The position numbers were made by a program, and so were the translations under genes. A model generated the notes under the pieces. The model worked only from the letters and a program-made list of their open reading frames with translations, was not told the origin of the DNA and searched no databases. Below, piece after piece: positions 30,797 to 36,272 of a stretch of DNA of 36,272 nt. The stretch is from positions 1 through 36,272 of the forward strand of contig CAIZGN010000582.1 of NCBI GenBank assembly GCA_903932505.1, written 5' to 3'. The stretch's first letter is position 1. The number at the start of each line of letters is the position of its first letter. The DNA is from Candidatus Hydrogenedentota bacterium. GTDB lineage: Bacteria; Hydrogenedentota; Hydrogenedentia; Hydrogenedentales; CAIZGN01.

Positions 30797-30817
30797 TCCC
30801 ATCTTCGACACCCGTAG

Positions 30818-30847
30818 AACCCCGCGCTGCCCGGCGCGGGGTTTTTA
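30818..30847 (+). terminator. Intrinsic terminator of the LOG gene
   Basis: A perfect 8-bp stem, CCCCGCGC (30820-30827) with GCGCGGGG (30834-30841), is followed by TTTTTATATTTT from 30842. It starts 22 nt after the stop codon. Confidence 0.92.
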
Positions 30848-30874
30848 TATTTTCCTCATTTTCAGCCCGTGCTC

Positions 30875-30904
30875 TTGTCGAACCGCGTAGGAATGTTGTA
30901 TGAT
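30875..30904 (+). promoter_or_regulatory. Promoter of the hybrid histidine kinase
   Basis: TTGTCG (30875-30880) is followed by 18 nt and TATGAT (30899-30904). The start near 30911 lies downstream of the longer in-frame GTG (30869) and ATG (30893), so it decides the translation start in favour of the ATGs at 30956 or 30962. Confidence 0.5.
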
Positions 30905-30955
30905 GGCGGTAGTGCGAATACTTCTGTTTTCTTGAACGCAATCAGCCGGAGTAGG

Positions 30956-33900
30956 ATGGACATGCCCGAGACTCACGAGGGATCTGAGACCAACCCAATC
31001 ACGGGGAGGAGCGGCGGGTACCACAGGCGTGGATTCTTCAGCGCGAGGCTGACACGCAGGAAAACCCTGGCGGCGCGACGGCACGGCGAAACCCATTATC
31101 AATCCCTTTTTGAAAACATGATGAACGGCTTTGCACATTGCCAGATGCTCTATGATGCAGCAGGAGACGCAAGCGACTTCGTATATCTGGAAGTGAATGC
31201 GGCTTTTGAAGCGCAGACAGGATTGCGTAATGTGGTGGGCAAACGGGTCTCCGAGGTGATTCCCGGCATTGGGAAAAGCGATAAAAACATCCTAGAGACC
31301 TACGGTCGCGTTACACGCACGGGTGTGCCCGAGCGCTTTGAGGTTCACGTCGTCGCCTTGGACATGTGGTTCTCGATATCGGTGTACAGCCCAGAGCAGG
31401 ATCATTTTGTCGCGCTCTTTGACGTGGTCACGGATCGCAAACGCGCGGAGGAGACCTTGCGAGAGAAGGAGTACTACCTTGAGAAATCGCAGGCGGTGAC
31501 CCACGTTGGACATTGGCACCTCAATCTTCTCACGCAAGAATTAACAACCTCGGATGAACTTCTTCGCATCCTTCGAGTGAATGAATGCGATGTGAGCCTC
31601 GATGTCCTGAAAAACATGGTGCACCCTGACGACCGGGACGCTGCCATGGAATGTGTGCGTCTGGCCATGGAAGAAGGCACGGGCTACGCAATGGAACACC
31701 GCGTGCTCCTCAGGGACAGCACCGTGAAATGGGTTCGTGCTATCGGTGAGCCCAAGGTCGGACCTGGGGGTGTTGTGGAGCACCTGTACGTGACTACGCA
31801 GGATATCACCGACCAAAAACGCGCTGTGGAAGTCCTCAACGAAAGTGAGGAGCGTTATCGTAATCTTGTAGAACTGTCACCCGAGGCTATTTACGTGCAC
31901 GTGGGTGGAGCCTTCGTCTTCTCGAATTCGGCGGGGCTCAAACTTCTCAGAGCATCGTCCTCACAGGAACTCATTGGCAGTGCAGTGATGGATCGGATTC
32001 ACCCCAATTTCCACAGCCTTGTCAAACGCAGGCTCGCCAGTATTGCTGCGAACCAGGAATGCCCCGACATGGTCGAAGAGAGGCTAATCCGGTTGGACGG
32101 CTCCGAGGTTGATGCCGAGGTCGTGGCCAGGCCCTTCTCCTACCACGACTGGCCCGCCGTACAAGTCATTGCCCGCGATATTACGGAGCGAAAACGCGCC
32201 GAGGAACAGCTGCGCTGGTCGCACGAAAAACTCACCCGGCTCCAACAGTCCACCGGCAGCGGGATTTGGGATTGGGACGTTGTCACGGGAACCATTGAGT
32301 GGTCCCCAGAAATGTACGCCCTTATGGGGTTGTCCAGCAGCAGCGGCTCTCCCTCCTTCGAAACTTGGCGAAGTGTCTTGCATCCGGCCGACCGCGTGGC
32401 CGCCGAAGCAAATATTGAACGCTCAATACAAGATAGTACCCCACTGCGCAACGAGTACCGGGTGCTTTGGGGGAATGGACAAATCCGATGGATTCTCGCA
32501 GTCGGGCATGCCAGCTACGATGACCATGGTGCCCCCATACGCATGACCGGCATATGCCTGGATATCACGGAGCAGAAAAGGGCCGACCAGGCGCTAAAAG
32601 ACCGGGAACAGGAATTTCGGGGGCTTCTGGACGCCATTCCGGACAACATCACCCTTCAGGATCGTGATTTTAAGATTATCTGGGCCAACCGGCGATGCGC
32701 AGGTGGGGAAGATGGGGGTGTTGAGGGATTAACCGGAAAGCGGTGCTTCGTCGCATGGCATGGACGCACCGAGCCTTGCGAGGTCTGTCCCGTGATGGAA
32801 AGCATGGAAACAGGCAAACCGGGCCGACATGTTGTGAAATCGAAGGATGCGCGATTGTGGGACTTGCAGTCGGTTCCCTTGTTTGACGATGAGGGCAAAA
32901 TCAAAAATGTCATTGAGGTTGCCCGCGATATCACGGAAGTGCGCACACTTGAGGAGCAACTGCTGCAATCCCAGAAGATGGAATCGGTGGGACGGCTCGC
33001 CGGTGGCGTTGCGCATGACTTTAACAATATGTTGAGCGTGATTCTCGGTCACACCGAGCTTGCCATGTCCCGCATCGCCAACTCCGAACCGATCTATAAA
33101 GATCTCATTGAAATCGAACACGCGGCGCAACGTTCTGCCGACCTCACGAGACAGCTCCTAGCCTTCGCACGCAAACAAACCGTGGTGCCCAAAGTCCTCA
33201 ACATCAATACGTGTGTGGAGGGATTAATCAGCATGCTGCGGCGTCTCATCGGCGAGGATATCGATCTGCTTTGGGCTCCGGCCCATGAGGTCTGGCGCAT
33301 CATCATGGATTCAAGTCAGCTTGACCAGATCTTGACCAACCTCTGCGTCAATGCCCGGGACGCGATCTCCGGGCCGGGGCGAATTTCGATATCCACAGAA
33401 AACGCCGCCTACGACGACGCCTGGTGCGCCACTCACGCAGGCTTCTCCCCCGGTCAGTTTGTGCGTCTGCGCGTGCAGGACGATGGCGAAGGAATGAACG
33501 AGGAAACCCTAAGCCACCTCTTCGAGCCGTTTTTCACAACGAAGGCTCTCGGGCGCGGCACGGGTTTAGGGTTGGCCACAGTCTATGGGGTGATCCAGCA
33601 GAACAAAGGATTTATCCACGTCCACAGTGAAATCGCACACGGCTCATCGTTTGAGATCCACCTTCCCCGATACCTCGACAAAGAAGAGGAAAGAAAAATG
33701 CACCCTGCCGCACCGGGCATCGTACCCGGCAAGGAGACGGTGCTGGTGGTCGAGGATGAACCGGCACTGCTGAAGCTCTCAGAAACGGTGCTTGCGCAGA
33801 TGGGTTACCAAGTGCTCGCCGCCGCCACCCCGGGTGAAGCCCTCCAGATAGCACGAAAACAGCAGGGGGAGATACAATTGGTCATGACGGATGTGATCAT

Positions 33901-34093
33901 GCCAGAGATGAATGGGCGCGTGCTGGCCAAACAAGTGCAGGCCATGTATCCGCAAATCAAAAAGCTGTTCATGTCAGGTTATACGGCAGAGATTGTGTCC
34001 AGGGACGGCATACTGGACGGCGGCGCGCATTTTATACAAAAACCATTTTCCATGGCGCAGCTATCAACCAAGATTCGTGAAGTGCTTCAATGA
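30956..34093 (+). CDS. Hybrid sensor histidine kinase with five PAS domains and a receiver
   Basis: The 1045-residue cytosolic protein has no membrane segment. Five PAS domains lie at about 46-165, 172-292, 296-416, 424-544 and 552-664, the usual DITERKR-like ends marking four of them. The fifth has a CEVCPV cysteine motif (608-613) found in other PAS proteins and possibly redox- or metal-responsive. The kinase follows: phosphoacceptor His687 in [10 protein letters not shown]-box around NLCVNARDA (795-803), DDGEGM (842-847) and GRGTGLGL (866-873). The C-terminal receiver has Asp979 in [10 protein letters not shown] and Lys1029. No DNA-binding output is present. I use the ATG at 30956 (GGAG at 4 nt); ATG 30962 (AGGA at 5 nt) is equally likely. 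Confidence 0.92.
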   Translation: MDMPETHEGSETNPITGRSGGYHRRGFFSARLTRRKTLAARRHGETHYQSLFENMMNGFAHCQMLYDAAGDASDFVYLEVNAAFEAQTGLRNVVGKRVSEVIPGIGKSDKNILETYGRVTRTGVPERFEVHVVALDMWFSISVYSPEQDHFVALFDVVTDRKRAEETLREKEYYLEKSQAVTHVGHWHLNLLTQELTTSDELLRILRVNECDVSLDVLKNMVHPDDRDAAMECVRLAMEEGTGYAMEHRVLLRDSTVKWVRAIGEPKVGPGGVVEHLYVTTQDITDQKRAVEVLNESEERYRNLVELSPEAIYVHVGGAFVFSNSAGLKLLRASSSQELIGSAVMDRIHPNFHSLVKRRLASIAANQECPDMVEERLIRLDGSEVDAEVVARPFSYHDWPAVQVIARDITERKRAEEQLRWSHEKLTRLQQSTGSGIWDWDVVTGTIEWSPEMYALMGLSSSSGSPSFETWRSVLHPADRVAAEANIERSIQDSTPLRNEYRVLWGNGQIRWILAVGHASYDDHGAPIRMTGICLDITEQKRADQALKDREQEFRGLLDAIPDNITLQDRDFKIIWANRRCAGGEDGGVEGLTGKRCFVAWHGRTEPCEVCPVMESMETGKPGRHVVKSKDARLWDLQSVPLFDDEGKIKNVIEVARDITEVRTLEEQLLQSQKMESVGRLAGGVAHDFNNMLSVILGHTELAMSRIANSEPIYKDLIEIEHAAQRSADLTRQLLAFARKQTVVPKVLNINTCVEGLISMLRRLIGEDIDLLWAPAHEVWRIIMDSSQLDQILTNLCVNARDAISGPGRISISTENAAYDDAWCATHAGFSPGQFVRLRVQDDGEGMNEETLSHLFEPFFTTKALGRGTGLGLATVYGVIQQNKGFIHVHSEIAHGSSFEIHLPRYLDKEEERKMHPAAPGIVPGKETVLVVEDEPALLKLSETVLAQMGYQVLAAATPGEALQIARKQQGEIQLVMTDVIMPEMNGRVLAKQVQAMYPQIKKLFMSGYTAEIVSRDGILDGGAHFIQKPFSMAQLSTKIREVLQ

Positions 34094-34107
34094 TTTAAGA
34101 TGGTGTC

Positions 34108-34206
34108 GTGAACTACGCCCTTGAAGAACTCTTCGACCTCCGTCAATTCCAGCAACTCCAGAATCGACTCCACGATATTTATGCTTTCCCGTCGGCTATT
34201 CTCAAT
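34108..34206 (+). pseudogene. Stub of a PocR-domain sensor gene
   Basis: About 33 codons from GTG 34108 read NYALEELFDLRQFQQLQN, then RLHDIYAFPSAILN. This matches the start of PocR sensory domains, which usually continue with DxDGxILTxxxWQDIC. After AILN the similarity stops, and the frame runs on antisense to the next gene until 34320. There is no good ribosome site. It lies 14 nt after the hybrid kinase on the same strand, so it is probably the 5' remnant of a second sensor gene that has lost the rest by deletion or rearrangement. The stop codon of the opposite gene (34202-34204) lies inside its last codons. Confidence 0.6.
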
Positions 34207-36272
34207 AGTACCCGTGCTGTCGTCCCATCCAGTAGGGGAGGAGCCAGTATACCGGGGTCCATTCCGATGCGCCGTTGTCGCCGCTTATGGCTTCCCAGGG
34301 ATTCTTGTCCCAGCGCATGACGGATCGTTCGCTCGGGGGTAGCATTCGGCTGATTTGCATGGGCATGATTTCCGGGGCGCGCACGAGGGTGATGTCCTCG
34401 CGCTTGGTGTTGTCCACCGTCCAATTGATGCAATCGATAGGGGCGTCGCGCAGGAAAAACAGGCAACGGTCGATGGGCGGAACCGCACCCGTGAGGGTGG
34501 CATAGATGAAGTCGAAATAGGGGCTTTCATCAGGCGAAACCCCGCCGTACCACGCATCGAGGCTCTCGCGGTAGATGGCTTTGATCGCGGGATCGGTTTC
34601 ATACATCATAAGGGCCGGATAGGTCATCGCGAGGAGTTCGTCGTCGATGTGGGTGCGCCACATGCGGCCGAAAACCTTGGCCTGACGCGCGTTTTCGGCG
34701 TAGTGGTGTTCCGTGATGAGTTTCATGTATTCACGCTGGTATTTTTCATCGTTGCTGACGTGAAAGGCGAGTTTGAGGAAGGAAAGTATCTCGGCGGAGT
34801 TGATGTTGCGTTCGGCGGCCCAGTTGGGGTCGTCATTCAGTCGCTCCGGCGCCCACACACCCCAGCGGGTATGTTTTCCATCGGTATCCTTCAGGACGTA
34901 ACCGTTGTCGATAATGTAATCGACAATGCGGCAGACCAAACCGCATACTTCCTTCTTTTCCGCATCGTCGGCAACGAGGTCAAAGTAGTGCGCGCAGCCG
35001 TACATCTGCGCCACCATTTCATCACTGGAGGTGTCGCCCTTCCACAGCCACTTGCCGTCTTTGGAGGGCCGCCAGCGTTGCTCGACCGGCTTAAAACGCA
35101 CATCCTCGATTTGCCCGGCGGCGAGTTCCTGCGGGGTATAGGTCCGGTTGCCATCATGCACGCCGTCCCAACCCACAGGAACGACCGTGCGCGCAAAGAA
35201 GCCGCTGGTCTCAGTAATATTCTGAAGGAAAAGCAGGGTCTCAAAGGCCTTTCGCGCGTTCTGTTTGGCCTCGGGACTCTTCGTGACGGCGTAGCGATAG
35301 CATTCCATGGTCATGTAGATGGCTGTGTAGCCGCCATCGTTGTCATCGTCCATCGGTGTCCACTCACTGAGGTCGCCGGGCTTGGGCAGACCGCATTTTT
35401 CGACAATAAACGGAGGGCGCACATGCCGTTCCTTTATCATCGTGTGGAAGAAATCAGCCTTTTCCGCCAAGACCATCTTCCGCGGGCGAATGGCGCTCAC
35501 TCCTCCCGATGTCGCCACCCAAGCGGTGCCGTCGGCACCGAAGGCCACGCCGTGCACTTCGTCGTTGAGCAGCCAGCGGCGGCTGTGAAAGAGAGTCCAG
35601 CGTTTTCCGTCGAACCGGGCCAGACCGCTATCAGTGCCCACCCACATGCGGCCATCCGCGTCCCGGTCCACCGATTGCACGTTCATGTGGGGCAGCCCGT
35701 CTTTCGCCTCAATGAAGCGAACCGGCTTGCCCGGCGCGTAGACAGACAAGCCGCCAAGGCCACCCGCCCAGACGGCCTTATCCGGTCCGGGAACCACGTC
35801 TGTAAGCGCACCGGTCAATACCTCACCAGTGTAGAGATAGCGGGTGGTGGTCTTTCCATCAATATGCCACAACCCGGCCCCGGTGGCGACCCATCCACCC
35901 GTATCGGTAGGCAACAACGCGCGCACATTTCCTGAACACCGGAGCTCAAGACGAACAAGGCCTTTCTCGCCAAGTTCCCAAACCCCTTGCGGGCCGCCGC
36001 ACCAGACTTTGCCCGAGGCGGCACCCACTGCACCCAGCGGGCCCTCCGTACCCGGACAGGGTCGCACCGCCCCATTCTCGAGGCACCACAGTCCATCCCA
36101 GGCGGCGATCCATCCCCGACCCTGCGCGTCGAAAGCGATGTCAAAAGCGGGACCGCGCCCCTCGGTGGGCAATACCGGAGTCCACGCCTTGCCTTCCAAA
36201 CGGAATAACCCTTCGAGGGTGGCAGCGAAGACCTGCCCATCGGGGCTCAGGGCCACGGACTGCACATTGTTG
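34202..36272 (-). CDS. Sensor-type beta-propeller fused to helical domain (5' end outside window)
   Basis: The visible part is about 690 residues; the gene continues past the window edge, since the first visible codons already form a propeller strand (NNVQSVALSPDGQVFAAT) and the nearby GTG at 36265 is only an internal codon. The first about 280 residues are seven or so blades of the two-component-regulator propeller type (GLWCLENG, GVWELGEKG, GLWHIDGKT, MWVGTDSGLARFDGKRW, AWVATSGGVSAIRP). From about residue 295 comes a helical domain of unknown family (WTPMDDDNDGGYTAIYMTME, NITETSGFFARTVVP, AERNINSAEILSFLKLA), suggestive of an (alpha/alpha) toroid glycan-active protein. No signal or kinase domain is visible. 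Confidence 0.8.
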   Translation of the reverse strand, partial: NNVQSVALSPDGQVFAATLEGLFRLEGKAWTPVLPTEGRGPAFDIAFDAQGRGWIAAWDGLWCLENGAVRPCPGTEGPLGAVGAASGKVWCGGPQGVWELGEKGLVRLELRCSGNVRALLPTDTGGWVATGAGLWHIDGKTTTRYLYTGEVLTGALTDVVPGPDKAVWAGGLGGLSVYAPGKPVRFIEAKDGLPHMNVQSVDRDADGRMWVGTDSGLARFDGKRWTLFHSRRWLLNDEVHGVAFGADGTAWVATSGGVSAIRPRKMVLAEKADFFHTMIKERHVRPPFIVEKCGLPKPGDLSEWTPMDDDNDGGYTAIYMTMECYRYAVTKSPEAKQNARKAFETLLFLQNITETSGFFARTVVPVGWDGVHDGNRTYTPQELAAGQIEDVRFKPVEQRWRPSKDGKWLWKGDTSSDEMVAQMYGCAHYFDLVADDAEKKEVCGLVCRIVDYIIDNGYVLKDTDGKHTRWGVWAPERLNDDPNWAAERNINSAEILSFLKLAFHVSNDEKYQREYMKLITEHHYAENARQAKVFGRMWRTHIDDELLAMTYPALMMYETDPAIKAIYRESLDAWYGGVSPDESPYFDFIYATLTGAVPPIDRCLFFLRDAPIDCINWTVDNTKREDITLVRAPEIMPMQISRMLPPSERSVMRWDKNPWEAISGDNGASEWTPVYWLLPYWMGRQHGYY

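Noticed and set aside
34355-35935. Plus-strand open frame of 526 codons
   Set aside because: It lies opposite the propeller/helical gene, whose protein has clear blade motifs; the antisense product is His- and Val-rich without family features.
1-36272. CRISPR array, rRNA operon, transposase or prophage
   Set aside because: I found no regularly spaced repeats, rRNA sequence, transposase or phage structural gene.

Overview
The window is about 36 kb of GC-rich bacterial chromosome. It carries one tRNA, roughly two dozen protein genes and a few gene remnants. The gene content is two Tat-exported Gfo/Idh/MocA oxidoreductases, a DUF1080 protein, a PmoA-like (DUF6807) protein, an HzsA-related cytochrome, several PQQ/NHL-type propellers and a multi-PAS hybrid kinase. 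That mix is typical of Planctomycetota, Lentisphaerota, Verrucomicrobiota and especially Candidatus Hydrogenedentota. This assignment is an inference from gene families, not from a marker gene. There is no rRNA, CRISPR array, transposase or integrase.

Layout. (1) 1-2300: a dispersed repeat, tRNA-Ala(GGC) with promoter and terminator, then a minus-strand gene joining an NMT1-like solute-binding domain to an OmpA domain, read from a perfect TTGACA-17-TATAAT promoter. (2) 2475-6075, minus: ahcY with a strong terminator, then a cyclic-nucleotide-binding-domain protein, prmC and a secreted nuclease. (3) 6308-12595, plus: DUF1080 protein, Tat-type Gfo/Idh oxidoreductase and a 1372-residue LamG/HzsA-like dihaem protein. 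(4) 13062-16157, minus: a TIM-barrel isomerase, a DUF6807 protein and a second Gfo/Idh oxidoreductase, a compact carbohydrate operon. (5) 16379-20052, minus: mrfA-mrfB (yprA/yprB type) DNA-repair helicase and nuclease. (6) 20184-20550: a DUF433/DUF5615 toxin-antitoxin locus collapsed by an internal deletion. (7) 20624-22189: a secreted protein of unknown function. (8) 22317-29773, minus: eight tightly packed genes for a rhomboid protease, a membrane-anchored J-domain protein, two PQQ-type propellers, an NHL propeller, a tiny Cys-rich Tat protein, a NapG-like Tat ferredoxin and a NapH/NosR-like membrane ferredoxin. (9) 29939-34093, plus: a LOG-family protein with terminator and a hybrid histidine kinase with its own promoter. 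(10) 34108-36272: a 33-residue stub of a PocR-domain sensor, then an incomplete minus-strand gene joining a sensor-type propeller to an alpha-helical domain.

How the genes may work together. Regions 3 and 4 look like carbohydrate catabolism through oxidised (3-keto) sugar intermediates: NAD(P)-dependent oxidoreductases, a 3-keto-glycoside-cleaving family member and a sugar isomerase, mostly exported. Region 8 is the best candidate for an undescribed system. It looks like a membrane electron-transfer module of the NapGH type in which the usual terminal reductase is replaced by beta-propeller proteins, co-transcribed with a membrane protease and a membrane J-protein. Region 2 pairs S-adenosylhomocysteine recycling with a SAM-dependent release-factor methylase. 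Two short loci (20184-20550 and 34108-34206) are decaying remnants of genes that were once complete.
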